Assembly: GCA_963926355.1 (NCBI GenBank)
Contig: CAWUWW010000001.1
Coordinates: 248,001 to 312,000, forward strand
Source: SCGC-AAA076-P13 sp963926355
Lineage (GTDB): Bacteria; Pseudomonadota; Gammaproteobacteria; Magnimaribacterales; D2472
Direction of reading: 5' to 3'
DNA: 64,000 nt
Shown here: positions 9,058-17,893 of the stretch, piece after piece
How the letters are laid out: every line of letters begins with the position of its first letter
Position numbering within the stretch: position 1 is the stretch's first letter
Notes under the pieces: model-generated
Seen by the model: the letters and a program-made list of their open reading frames with translations, nothing else
Told to the model about the DNA's origin: nothing
The model's database searches: none
Translations under genes and position numbers: made by a program

Positions 9058-9735
9058 ATGAGCAATACAGATAACAATATAGACATACCCAATGACTGGC
9101 TAATAGAGCTAAAAAAATCTATTAGCACGCCTGATTTACTCAAACCACTTGAGTTCATAAAGCAAAAAAGAATTGATGATATTTGTATATTCCCATCTGA
9201 TTTTAATATATTCAATGCATTTAAAATGTGCTCATTTAAAAATACAAAAGTAGTTGTGTTTGGTCAAGATCCTTACCATCAAGAGGGTTTTGCAAATGGA
9301 CTTGCTTTCTCAGTAAATATTGGCAATAAAATTCCCGCATCACTTAGAAATATTTACACAGAAATAGAGACTGATCTTGGTAGTTTAGATTGCTCATCTG
9401 GTGATTTGGAAGGGTGGGCTCGTCAGGGTGTTTTGCTTCTTAATTCAGCTCTTTCAGTTGAGCAATCAAAGCCAGGATCTCATGCAGATATCGGCTGGGA
9501 TAAATTAATAAATTCTGTAATAAATTCCATTAATCTTAAGGGAGGTGTGGTTTTTTTATTATGGGGAGCTCACGCAATTTCTAAAAGAAATTTAATAGAT
9601 GAAAGAATCAATCACGTGCTAACTGCACCTCACCCATCTCCATTATCCGCATATAGAGGTTTTTTTGGTTGCAAGCATTTTTCAAAAACAAATGAATTAT
9701 TAGCTAATAAAAAATTAGCCCCTATAACTTGGTAA
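9058..9735 (+). CDS. ung: Uracil-DNA glycosylase (family 1)
   Basis: Removes uracil from DNA as the first step of base-excision repair. 225 residues. Family-1 motifs are intact: 'VFGQDPYHQEGFANGLAFS' (water-activating Asp in DPYH), 'GVLLLNSAL', 'VFLLWGAHA', and the leucine-loop 'HPSPLSAYRGFFGCKHF' with the catalytic His. The ATG at 9058 is chosen because GGAG sits six bases upstream; an in-frame TTG at 9046 is less likely. The DnaA-box cluster lies directly upstream. It converges on ygfZ with four bases between the stops. Confidence 0.96.
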   Translation: MSNTDNNIDIPNDWLIELKKSISTPDLLKPLEFIKQKRIDDICIFPSDFNIFNAFKMCSFKNTKVVVFGQDPYHQEGFANGLAFSVNIGNKIPASLRNIYTEIETDLGSLDCSSGDLEGWARQGVLLLNSALSVEQSKPGSHADIGWDKLINSVINSINLKGGVVFLLWGAHAISKRNLIDERINHVLTAPHPSPLSAYRGFFGCKHFSKTNELLANKKLAPITW

Positions 9736-9739
9736 TTAC

Positions 9740-10549
9740 CTATAAAATTAATTTTACTAAAGGGTTGTTTTTAATTAGTTCCAAATCATCTCTATTTACT
9801 GAGCAATTAAAAATTTTATAGCCCTTGTAACATATTTTATTTGAGATTAACTTTACTCTAAAATCAATTTCATAACTCTCTTCAGATATTAAAGTAGAAA
9901 ATTTTCTTCTATCAATGCCCAGGTATTTCATTCTTGCTACGATTTCTTGACCTCTGTAGCACCCCTTGTCAAAAGAAACCCTCAGATGGTCATAAAATAT
10001 TTCTAATGGCCTGTATTTTCCAATATCACCAACAGATAGGTTGTAATTTTTTAAAATTGCATTGGCTGCATTCCAATCAACCACCCTTATAAGATTATCA
10101 AGACTTTCTTTTGTTTCAGTAACCTTAGCTGAAAGACCAAAGTAGTTATTTTTTACAAACAAAAGGTCTTTATTATCCAATTTTAATACACTAACTTTTA
10201 CATGTTCATTACTTTCTTTAAAGGTCACACCAAAAAATTTTGCATAAGGGGATAATTCATTTATAAATATACTGCACAGATCATTATCAATAATAGCCTT
10301 AAAGTTAAAACCTTCTTTTGCCAATAAGAAGCCTGCCATGACAAGTCCTTTTTGATTGCATATTGAAGAAAGCTGCATAACGTTAGTAGACAGCAAGTCA
10401 ATATCTGACGTAACCTGCCCCTGAAGAAACTTCTTAACTTGATCAAAATCACCTTCAATATTTATTACTTTTAATGTATCTAAATAAAGAGAGCCAAATG
10501 ATATTAATTTATTTTGTATGTCTATTTTCTTGTAAAATAAGTAACCAAT
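9740..10549 (-). CDS. ygfZ: tRNA-modifying / Fe-S assembly protein YgfZ, no standard start codon
   Basis: Folate-binding GcvT-like protein that supports iron-sulfur enzymes such as MiaB. The diagnostic 'FDKGCYRGQEIVARMKYLG' (family KGCYxGQE) is present. The family's N-terminal 'FLQGQVTSDIDLL' lies upstream of the first usable codon (TTG at 10396), so the real protein starts earlier. Between the stop at 10559-10561 and that point there is no ATG, GTG or TTG; the candidates are ATT at 10549 or ATA at 10525. I give the larger frame. About 270 residues against 326 in E. coli. It is divergent from sdhE with very little space. Confidence 0.85.
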   Translation of the reverse strand: MGYLFYKKIDIQNKLISFGSLYLDTLKVINIEGDFDQVKKFLQGQVTSDIDLLSTNVMQLSSICNQKGLVMAGFLLAKEGFNFKAIIDNDLCSIFINELSPYAKFFGVTFKESNEHVKVSVLKLDNKDLLFVKNNYFGLSAKVTETKESLDNLIRVVDWNAANAILKNYNLSVGDIGKYRPLEIFYDHLRVSFDKGCYRGQEIVARMKYLGIDRRKFSTLISEESYEIDFRVKLISNKICYKGYKIFNCSVNRDDLELIKNNPLVKLIL

Positions 10550-10565
10550 TAAATTATTCTAACCA

Positions 10566-10823
10566 ATGAATCAAGAAATAAACAGAATACACTGGAAATG
10601 CAGAAGAGGAATGCGAGAAATCGACTTACTTTTAAGAGAGTTTGCCAAGGGTGAATTGCTAGTTATGGAGAAAGAAGGTATTGATATTTTTGATAATATT
10701 CTGGATTATGATGATCAGAAGCTATTTGATTATATCTTTAAAGGAGAGTCTCTTGAAAACAATTCCCATGAAATCTTTATAGATAAATATCTTAAGAAAT
10801 TCACAACACTTGGAAACTTTTAA
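10566..10823 (+). CDS. sdhE: FAD assembly factor SdhE (YgfY)
   Basis: Small helical protein that promotes covalent FAD attachment to succinate dehydrogenase. 85 residues. It shows the family N-terminus 'RIHWKCRRGMREIDLLLREF', including the RGM(x)E motif needed for flavinylation. Lies back-to-back with ygfZ, a pairing conserved in gammaproteobacteria. 'YgfX', often next to it, is absent; rpoE follows 38 bases downstream. Confidence 0.93.
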   Translation: MNQEINRIHWKCRRGMREIDLLLREFAKGELLVMEKEGIDIFDNILDYDDQKLFDYIFKGESLENNSHEIFIDKYLKKFTTLGNF

Positions 10824-10861
10824 TAATTTATGCTGTCTCATCAAGTAAGGAAGAAATTTTA

Positions 10862-11437
10862 ATGAAAAAAAATAACCCTGAAGATGATTCTTTGTTAATA
10901 CATAGAGCTCAAAAGGGAGACATAGGAGCCTTTAATTTTTTAATGACCAAGTATTACCCAAGAGTTTATGCATCTTTATTTTCTTTTACTAAATCAAAAG
11001 AAGACTCAGAAGATTTAACGCAACAAACCTTTGTAAAGGTTTGGAAAAAAATTACCTCCTTCAGGGGTGATAGTGCTTTTTTTACATGGGTTTACAGAAT
11101 TGCCATTAATCTTGCAAAGAACCATGTGGTTAGCTCTGGTTATAAAAAAGAAAAAGTAAATATATCTTCTGATGCCATTGAGATGGATTTTGCATCACAT
11201 GCAAATCCTGAAACAGACCTTATGCATAGTCAATCATTGGATAAAGTTAGATCTTTTATAAATAGATTACCTGAAACACTAAGAACTGCATTTACTCTAA
11301 GAGAGAATGATGGAATGAGCTACGAAGAGATTTCTTTAATAACAAATACACCAATAGGAACAGTAAGGTCTAGAATTTTTAGGGCACGAGAAGGAGTACT
11401 TGAGTTTATTTCACAGGAATCTACAAATGAAAAATAA
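10862..11437 (+). CDS. rpoE: RNA polymerase sigma factor, ECF type (sigma-E/AlgU)
   Basis: Directs transcription of the envelope-stress regulon. 191 residues with sigma region 2 ('AQKGDIGAFNFLMTKYYPRV' and 'DLTQQTFVKVWKKI') and region 4 ('YEEISLITNTPIGTVRSRIF', the helix-turn-helix for the -35 element). Its identity as RpoE/AlgU is strengthened by the anti-sigma gene overlapping its end and the DegP-type protease that follows. The ATG at 10862 has 'aaggaag' about eight bases upstream. Confidence 0.95.
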   Translation: MKKNNPEDDSLLIHRAQKGDIGAFNFLMTKYYPRVYASLFSFTKSKEDSEDLTQQTFVKVWKKITSFRGDSAFFTWVYRIAINLAKNHVVSSGYKKEKVNISSDAIEMDFASHANPETDLMHSQSLDKVRSFINRLPETLRTAFTLRENDGMSYEEISLITNTPIGTVRSRIFRAREGVLEFISQESTNEK

Positions 11438-12116
11438 TGATATTAATGAAAAATTGTCAGCACTTTATGATGGAGAACTGGATGAATCAGAGATTGATTC
11501 AGTTCTGGACGCCTTATCTTTAGATCATAATCTTCAAAGAAACTTATCGCACTATGGTTTGATGAGCTCGGCTTTAAAAAGAAATGAAGGAAGTATCCAT
11601 TCAATAAAACTTGCAAGTAGGTTTGGTTCTAATTTCTGGTTTTCAAATGGAATTACAGCAGCTGCATCAATTTTACTAACGCTTGTTTTTATAAATATTG
11701 ATGCCATTAATTTTTCTAGACTAGGGCCAGATTCTTCAGCTACTAATAAACTAAACTTGGCTATAAATAGCAAGGAAGCCAGGGATATTATAAATCTTTC
11801 AGAAGAAAATCTTGTAGACCATGTTCTTAATGTTATAAATAATCCAGAATTTATGAATAGTAAAAACTCAAACATTGATCTGCGAAATGTTGGTTTTAAT
11901 ACCAACAGCCAATCCACTCGACAATACACCAAGGGTGATGAAAATTTTACACTAAGGGTTGAAAAAAAGAATCTAGGTATTAAGAAGGTTAGATATTGGA
12001 AGCATGGGAATAAAATGATTTATTTAGTTCCCTTGGCAGACGGAAGGGTATTAACTTTATACGGCAATCTTAACTCAGAATCTGCAATAGAAGTCGCTCA
12101 AGTGATCAACAAATAA
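11427..12116 (+). CDS. rseA: Anti-sigma-E factor RseA/MucA family
   Basis: Membrane-spanning inhibitor of RpoE. From the ATG at 11427 (11 bases inside the rpoE end, so translation is coupled) it has 229 residues: N-terminal sigma-binding helices with 'KLSALYDGELDESEID' (family 'LSALMDGE' motif), one transmembrane segment at about residues 72-88 ('GITAAASILLTLVFINI'), and a periplasmic domain ending in a MucB/RseB-contact-like part ('VYLVPLADGR'-type). An ORF start at 11400 would add nine residues and is less likely. No rseB follows, which is unusual. Confidence 0.88.
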   Translation: MKNNDINEKLSALYDGELDESEIDSVLDALSLDHNLQRNLSHYGLMSSALKRNEGSIHSIKLASRFGSNFWFSNGITAAASILLTLVFINIDAINFSRLGPDSSATNKLNLAINSKEARDIINLSEENLVDHVLNVINNPEFMNSKNSNIDLRNVGFNTNSQSTRQYTKGDENFTLRVEKKNLGIKKVRYWKHGNKMIYLVPLADGRVLTLYGNLNSESAIEVAQVINK

Positions 12117-12130
12117 CTATTAAAAACATT

Positions 12131-13534
12131 ATGACATCCAAAAATATACAAATTAAATTAGCCTTATTCATAGCATTATTTTCTATTAACCCATTGCTAT
12201 CAGAGCTACCAGAAAATATATCTGATCTAGTTGAAAGCTCAGCTCCTGCGGTTGTTAATATAACTTCAAAAAAAGAAGTTGCCCAAAGACAGTCAAATAA
12301 CTATGGGGGTATTCCAGATGAAATGTTGGAGAGATTTGGCATACCAAGACAATACAGAGAAGCTCCTCAAGCGAAGAGAGAGGCTGTGTCTTATGGATCA
12401 GGTTTCATACTTAAGGATAATTATATTTTAACAAATTACCATGTGGTAGAAGATGCAACAGAGGTTATTGTTTCACTTTCTGATAGAAGAGAGTATCTTG
12501 CAGAGATTGTTGGAGTTGACCCTCTTTCTGATTTAGCAGTTCTTAAAATTTCTGGAGTTGATCTTCCTATAGTAAAAATTGGAGACAGTGACAAATTAAA
12601 AGTTGGTGACTGGGTTGTGGCCATAGGGTCACCTTTTAGCTTTGATTTTTCTGTTACCGCTGGAATTGTTAGCGCCAAAGGAAGAAGTATTCAAAATAAC
12701 AATACAGGAAACTATGTTCCATTCTTACAAACTGATGTTGCCATCAATCCTGGAAATTCAGGGGGTCCTTTATTTGATTTAGATGGGAATGTAGTAGGTA
12801 TTAATTCTCAGATATATTCCCGAAGTGGAGGTTATCAAGGATTAGCATTTGCTATCCCAATTAATGTTGCAGTAGATGTAGCAGATCAAATTATTGATAC
12901 AGGAGAGGTTTCAAGAGGCTATCTTGGAGTAAGAATGAGTGAAGTGGATAGTGACTTAGCCGATGCTCTCGGAATGAAAAAACCTTATGGCGCTCTTATT
13001 AATGATGTTGAGGAGGGGGAATCAGCAGACCTTGCGGGACTTATACCGGGCGATGTAATAATAGAGTTTGATAAAAAAGAAATTAAATTTAGCGCAGACT
13101 TGCCACATGTGGTTGGGCAAATGAGACCAGAAACTAAAGCTTATGCAAAAGTAATAAGAGATGGAGATGAAATCCAATTAAAATTTATTCTCGGCGAGCT
13201 TCCAGTAAATAAAGAATCATTTATTCCTGCTAAATCTCTAAACTCATCAGATCCTATCGGTCTTAAAGTTGCTGAGATTGATAGAGACAACCCAGCTATG
13301 TCAAAACTTCCAGATGGTGTGATTGTATCGAGAATCAATCCAGGATCTCCGGCAGCTGGAAAGGTGGCACGAGGTGACGTTATCACAACAATTCAGCACA
13401 AAGGGAAAAAATACAAGGTTATTGATATTGATTCTTTTGATAATGCTTTAGGTGAGTTTTCTTCAGGAAATAAAGTAGCTTTTCATATTATTAGAAATGG
13501 CTCAAGGTTGATAAGGTCTATAACTATTAATTAG
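12131..13534 (+). CDS. mucD: Periplasmic serine endoprotease, DegP/MucD family
   Basis: Degrades misfolded envelope proteins under sigma-E stress. 467 residues: signal peptide (residues 1-24, '...LFSINPLLSE'), S1C trypsin-like domain with the triad His in 'LTNYHVVEDA', Asp in 'DPLSDLAVLKI' and Ser in 'NPGNSGGPLF', then two PDZ domains (first starting near 'GYLGVRMSEV', second near 'KVAEIDRDNP'). Position after rpoE-rseA matches Pseudomonas mucD rather than a free-standing degP. 14 bases after rseA, so probably one operon. Confidence 0.93.
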   Translation: MTSKNIQIKLALFIALFSINPLLSELPENISDLVESSAPAVVNITSKKEVAQRQSNNYGGIPDEMLERFGIPRQYREAPQAKREAVSYGSGFILKDNYILTNYHVVEDATEVIVSLSDRREYLAEIVGVDPLSDLAVLKISGVDLPIVKIGDSDKLKVGDWVVAIGSPFSFDFSVTAGIVSAKGRSIQNNNTGNYVPFLQTDVAINPGNSGGPLFDLDGNVVGINSQIYSRSGGYQGLAFAIPINVAVDVADQIIDTGEVSRGYLGVRMSEVDSDLADALGMKKPYGALINDVEEGESADLAGLIPGDVIIEFDKKEIKFSADLPHVVGQMRPETKAYAKVIRDGDEIQLKFILGELPVNKESFIPAKSLNSSDPIGLKVAEIDRDNPAMSKLPDGVIVSRINPGSPAAGKVARGDVITTIQHKGKKYKVIDIDSFDNALGEFSSGNKVAFHIIRNGSRLIRSITIN

Positions 13535-13596
13535 TTTTTAAAAAGACTTTATTTGCTCCTTTATTGGCCTCTTTGCCTGTAAAATATCTCCACTTT

Positions 13597-15384
13597 ATGA
13601 AAAATATTAGAAACTTTTCTGTCATAGCTCATATCGATCATGGAAAATCTACTTTGTCTGATAGATTGATCGAATATTGTGGCGGACTTACAGCCAGAGA
13701 AATGTCTGAGCAAATCTTGGACTCTATGGATATAGAGCGTGAAAGAGGAATAACTATAAAAGCCCAAGCTGTAACATTGGAGTATATTAAAGACGAAATC
13801 CCATACCAATTAAATTTTATTGATACCCCCGGTCATGTTGATTTTTCATACGAAGTATCACGATCACTTTCAGCATGCGAGGGAGCACTTTTGGTGGTTG
13901 ATGGTTCTCAAGGAGTTGAAGCTCAAACACTTGCAAATTGTTATACAGCTGTTGATCTAGGCATAGAGGTAGTACCTGTTATAAATAAAATAGACCTTCC
14001 TCAATCAGAGCCTGAGAGAGTTAAAAAAGAAATTGAAGATATGATTGGCATTAATGCTGATTCTGCTCCTCTTGTAAGCGCTAAGACAGGAGAGGGTATT
14101 GAAGATCTTCTAAATATGCTGGTATCTGATATACCTCCGCCAGAGGGCGATCCTTCTGCTCCTCTACAAGCGTTGATCGTCGACTCCTGGTTTGATGCAT
14201 ATCAAGGAGTTGTTTCCTTGATTAGGATTAAGAATGGAACAATAAAAACAGGCCAAAAATTTAAAATTTACTCTACAGGTCAGAGTCATAATGCTGATGA
14301 AATTGGTATATTTTCTCCAAAGAAAATAAAAAAACAAATCCTATCAGCTGGAGAGGTTGGTTATTTGGTTGCTGGCATCAAAGACATTAAAGGAGCTCCA
14401 GTCGGCGATACTTTACTTGAAATAGGGGATGAGATTACTGAGTCTTTACCTGGATTTAAAAAAGTAACTCCCAAAGTTTTTGCTTCAATGTTCACAGTAA
14501 GCTCCGATGATTACGAGAGATTTAGAGATGCTTTGTCTAAACTTATTCTTAATGACTCTTCATTGATATATGAGCCAGAGGTATCTGATGCTTTAGGTTT
14601 CGGGTTTAGGTGCGGCTTCCTTGGAACTCTTCATATGGAGGTTATAAGAGAGCGTCTAGAGCGAGAATATGATTTAGATCTTATTTCTACAGCCCCGTCA
14701 GTTCAATATGAGGTTTTAAAGAATAATGGCACTATCTTAAAATGCAATAGTCCATCTCAGCTTCCTCCTACAAACGAAATAGAAGAGATCAGGGAGCCAA
14801 TTGCAACAACTACAATTATTACTCCTAGCGAGTATGTTGGAAACGTAATTACACTTTGTACCAGTAAGAGAGGAATACAAAAAGATATGACCTATTTTGG
14901 GAACCAGGTATCTATTGTATTTGAGATGCCTCTTTCTTCAGTTATTGTAGATTTTTTTGATCAAATAAAATCCTCTACCAAAGGATTTGCATCAGTTGAA
15001 TATAGTTTAATTGGCTTTACAAAAGCAGACCTAACAAAAATAGATATCTTGATTAATAATCAAAAAATTGATGCTTTATCGATGATAGTTCACAAATCCT
15101 TCTCAAATCAAAAAGCTAGAGAGATTGCAGCTAACTTGCAAAAATTAATTCCAAGACAGATGTTTGATGTCCCTATTCAGGTGGCATTGGGGGCAAAAAT
15201 AATATCTAGAGAAACTGTAAAAGCGCTAAGAAAAAACGTTACTGCAAAATGTTATGGTGGTGATATCAGTAGAAAGAAAAAGCTTCTTGAAAAACAAAAA
15301 GATGGAAAAAAGAAGATGAAGCAGTTTGGTAAAGTTTCAATTCCTCAAGATGCCTTCTTAAATTACTTTAAATCTGGAGAATAA
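13597..15384 (+). CDS. lepA: Elongation factor 4 (LepA) GTPase
   Basis: Ribosome-associated translational GTPase. 595 residues from the ATG at 13597, close to the family's ~598. G1 'AHIDHGKSTLSDRL', G2/switch 'RERGITIKAQAV', G3 'DTPGHVDFSYEV', G4 'NKIDLPQSEP', G5 'SAKTG', and the LepA-specific C-terminal domain ending '...FGKVSIPQDAFL'. An in-frame ATG 33 bases earlier is less likely. TAAAAT at 13580-13585 would make the mRNA nearly leaderless. It is followed by lepB one base later, the classic lepA-lepB pair. Confidence 0.97.
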   Translation: MKNIRNFSVIAHIDHGKSTLSDRLIEYCGGLTAREMSEQILDSMDIERERGITIKAQAVTLEYIKDEIPYQLNFIDTPGHVDFSYEVSRSLSACEGALLVVDGSQGVEAQTLANCYTAVDLGIEVVPVINKIDLPQSEPERVKKEIEDMIGINADSAPLVSAKTGEGIEDLLNMLVSDIPPPEGDPSAPLQALIVDSWFDAYQGVVSLIRIKNGTIKTGQKFKIYSTGQSHNADEIGIFSPKKIKKQILSAGEVGYLVAGIKDIKGAPVGDTLLEIGDEITESLPGFKKVTPKVFASMFTVSSDDYERFRDALSKLILNDSSLIYEPEVSDALGFGFRCGFLGTLHMEVIRERLEREYDLDLISTAPSVQYEVLKNNGTILKCNSPSQLPPTNEIEEIREPIATTTIITPSEYVGNVITLCTSKRGIQKDMTYFGNQVSIVFEMPLSSVIVDFFDQIKSSTKGFASVEYSLIGFTKADLTKIDILINNQKIDALSMIVHKSFSNQKAREIAANLQKLIPRQMFDVPIQVALGAKIISRETVKALRKNVTAKCYGGDISRKKKLLEKQKDGKKKMKQFGKVSIPQDAFLNYFKSGE

Positions 15385-15385
15385 G

Positions 15386-16336
15386 ATGTTGACTGATCCT
15401 TTATTTATTATTTCGATAGTTGGGATGTCCTCCTGCTTGATTTATTGGATAATATATACAGTTAACAATGAAGACGGAGAAGAGACTTTTTTAATTAAAA
15501 ATCTTTCATCTATCTCAACTGTCTTTGGTCTTTTAATGCTTGTTAGTATTTTTTTTAATGCTGGTGATCTAGGAATTATTCTATTTATAGGATCTATTAT
15601 TGCTTTAATAGTTTTAGTTATTGGAGTAATCCTCAAAAATACTACAATTATCTCCTCTTCCAAAGGATATTTTATCCCTATATTCTTAATATTTATCTTA
15701 AGAACTTTTATTTATGAACCCTATCAAATACCTTCAGGATCTATGCTTCCTGGGTTAATGGATGGAGATTTCTTACTTGTTAATAAGCATTCCTATGGAA
15801 CAAAAATTAACCGAATTGGAAAACCTTTTGCTATCAATAACAATCCAGACTATGGCGATGTTGTTGTCTTTATTCCATCTCACAACCCAGTTCCTTATGT
15901 TAAAAGATTAATAGGAAAGCCTGGAGATTCCGTGAGAGTTGTTAATAAGCAAGTCTTTATCAACGGAACTCCTATTAAAAAGAATCTCTATAAAACCCAG
16001 GAAGAAAAAATAACAAGAAGATATAGAGATGCCTCCGGAACTATTACCGTTAGGGAGATTGACGTAATTGTAGACCTTTATTATGAAAATCATGGCGGGA
16101 TAGAATATCTAACTAGAAATATTAGAGGTCAAAATACTCAGTACCCATCAGAATGGACAGTTCCTGAAGGGCATTATTTTGTTATGGGTGACAATAGAGA
16201 TAACTCGAATGACAGCACCAAAGATGTTGGCTTCGTTTCAAGAGAAAATTTTTTTGGTAAAGCTGACTATTTATTCATGACATGGGAGTGTTGGACATGT
16301 GTCCCATCTTTCTCACGAACTGGTAAGATCAAGTAA
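15386..16336 (+). CDS. lepB: Signal peptidase I
   Basis: Cleaves Sec and Tat signal peptides at the outer face of the inner membrane. 316 residues with hydrophobic N-terminal segments (about residues 1-25, 50-75 and 90-105), box B with the catalytic Ser 'IPSGSMLPGLMDGDFLLV', box D with the general-base Lys 'YVKRLIGKPGD', and box E 'GHYFVMGDNRDNSNDS'. It is coupled to lepA upstream and overlaps the first base of rnc. Confidence 0.96.
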   Translation: MLTDPLFIISIVGMSSCLIYWIIYTVNNEDGEETFLIKNLSSISTVFGLLMLVSIFFNAGDLGIILFIGSIIALIVLVIGVILKNTTIISSSKGYFIPIFLIFILRTFIYEPYQIPSGSMLPGLMDGDFLLVNKHSYGTKINRIGKPFAINNNPDYGDVVVFIPSHNPVPYVKRLIGKPGDSVRVVNKQVFINGTPIKKNLYKTQEEKITRRYRDASGTITVREIDVIVDLYYENHGGIEYLTRNIRGQNTQYPSEWTVPEGHYFVMGDNRDNSNDSTKDVGFVSRENFFGKADYLFMTWECWTCVPSFSRTGKIK

Positions 16337-16995
16337 TGCCATATAAATCATTACAAGAAAGTATTTCTTATAGCTTCAAAAATATTGAACTATTAGATCT
16401 TGCTTTTATTCATAAAAGTTTTGATAACAATATAAACAATGAAAGACTAGAGTTTCTAGGAGACTCCATACTTAATTCTGTAATTTCACAGTATCTATTT
16501 CTTAAATTTCCAAATGAAAAAGAAGGACTGCTTACAAGAATGAGGGCGCATTTGGTAAGGGCAGAATCTTTAACAAGAAAAGCAGAAGAGCTTTTACTGG
16601 AAGACTATATAAAACTATCAAAAGGAACAGCAAACCTTTCAAGAGATAGAAAAAACTCAATTTTAGAAGATTCTTTTGAGGCACTAATTGGTTCAATTTT
16701 TCTCGATTCTGGATGGGATCAAGTTAATATGATTACCTTAAAACTATTTAATAAAGAGTTGCTTTCTTTATCAGCAGAAACTCAATTTAAAGATTCAAAA
16801 ACAGAACTACAAGAGTTACTTCAATCTATAAAGTTAGAACTACCTAAATATATTATTGAAGATACTGGCAAAGGCTTTAATTGTAGTATTGAATTCAAAG
16901 GTAATATTTTTATAGCCTCAGGCCCTTCTAAACGAGTTGCAGAAACTAGCTCTGCTTCAAAAGTTCTTTTGTATATTAAGGAGCATAATGAGTAA
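16336..16995 (+). CDS. rnc: Ribonuclease III
   Basis: Endonuclease for double-stranded RNA; processes rRNA precursors and regulates mRNAs. 219 residues. Catalytic signature 'NERLEFLGDSILN' (about residues 35-47) and 'EDSFEALIGSIFLDSGW' (second acidic site), followed by a C-terminal dsRNA-binding domain with 'DSKTELQELLQSIKLELPKY'. Overlaps lepB by one base and era by eight. A missing rnc-era stop/start gap implies translational coupling. Confidence 0.96.
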   Translation: MPYKSLQESISYSFKNIELLDLAFIHKSFDNNINNERLEFLGDSILNSVISQYLFLKFPNEKEGLLTRMRAHLVRAESLTRKAEELLLEDYIKLSKGTANLSRDRKNSILEDSFEALIGSIFLDSGWDQVNMITLKLFNKELLSLSAETQFKDSKTELQELLQSIKLELPKYIIEDTGKGFNCSIEFKGNIFIASGPSKRVAETSSASKVLLYIKEHNE

Positions 16996-17893
16996 AAGTT
17001 ACTGCGGGTATATATCAATAATTGGTAAGCCAAATGTTGGCAAATCAACTATCCTTAACCACATTCTCGGTAAGAAGGTCTCAATAACTTCAAGAAAATC
17101 TCAAACTACAAGAAATAATATATTAGGAATTAAAACAGTAGAAAATAAACAAATGATCTTTGCTGATACTCCTGGAATGCATATTAAATCCCCAAAAGTT
17201 ATGAACAAGGTATTGAATCGATCTGCTCAAAGTTTAATTGATGATTCAGACATTATTCTTTTTGTTGTGCAAAGGCTTACCCTTGATGAGCAGGATATGT
17301 CTGTTCTAGAAAAACTAAAGGAAGCTGGTTCCCAGGTAATTTGTGTGGTTAATAAGGTTGATCAAGTAGAAGATAAAAATAAGCTTTTACCAATGATGGC
17401 TAGGCTGGCAGAAGAGTATAATTTTTTAGATATTATTCCAATTTCTGCAATTTACAACGATGGCGTCGTTGAGCTTGAAGCCCTAATACAAAAATACCTT
17501 CCCGAGAATAATCATATATATGGAGAAGAAGGTATTCAGGGCACCCATAAAGATATGTTTATGATTACCGAGCTAATCAGGGAAAAGATTATTAGAATGC
17601 TTGGTGATGAGCTTCCGCATGACACTTTTGTTCAAGTTGAGCTATTAGAAGACGAAGAATCTATTATTAAAATTCATTCGGTTATTTATGTTGTAAGAGA
17701 TAGTCAGAAGCAAATAGTTATTGGCAAGGGTGGAGGTACTCTTAAAAAAATTGGGCAACAGGCAAGAATTGAGCTTGAGGAGTACTTCGGCAAAAAAGTT
17801 TTTCTAAAAACATGGGTAAAAGTTAAAAAGAACTGGAATACCGACTCAGACTACATACAAAGTCTTGGTGTTGGTGGAAGCTATGAGTCCTAG
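16988..17893 (+). CDS. era: GTPase Era
   Basis: Essential GTPase for 30S maturation; binds the 16S rRNA 3' end. 301 residues: G1 'IGKPNVGKSTILN', G3 'DTPGMH', G4 'NKVDQ', G5 'SAI', then a KH domain ('QKQIVIGKGGGTLKKIGQQA') and the C-terminal 'FLKTWVKVKKNW'. The ATG at 16988 is chosen because it begins the conserved N-terminus and has 'aaggag' eight bases upstream within rnc. Confidence 0.97.
   Translation: MSKSYCGYISIIGKPNVGKSTILNHILGKKVSITSRKSQTTRNNILGIKTVENKQMIFADTPGMHIKSPKVMNKVLNRSAQSLIDDSDIILFVVQRLTLDEQDMSVLEKLKEAGSQVICVVNKVDQVEDKNKLLPMMARLAEEYNFLDIIPISAIYNDGVVELEALIQKYLPENNHIYGEEGIQGTHKDMFMITELIREKIIRMLGDELPHDTFVQVELLEDEESIIKIHSVIYVVRDSQKQIVIGKGGGTLKKIGQQARIELEEYFGKKVFLKTWVKVKKNWNTDSDYIQSLGVGGSYES

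Noticed and set aside
10261..10458. 65-codon minus-strand frame inside ygfZ
   Set aside because: Other-frame shadow of the conserved YgfZ N-terminal coding region.
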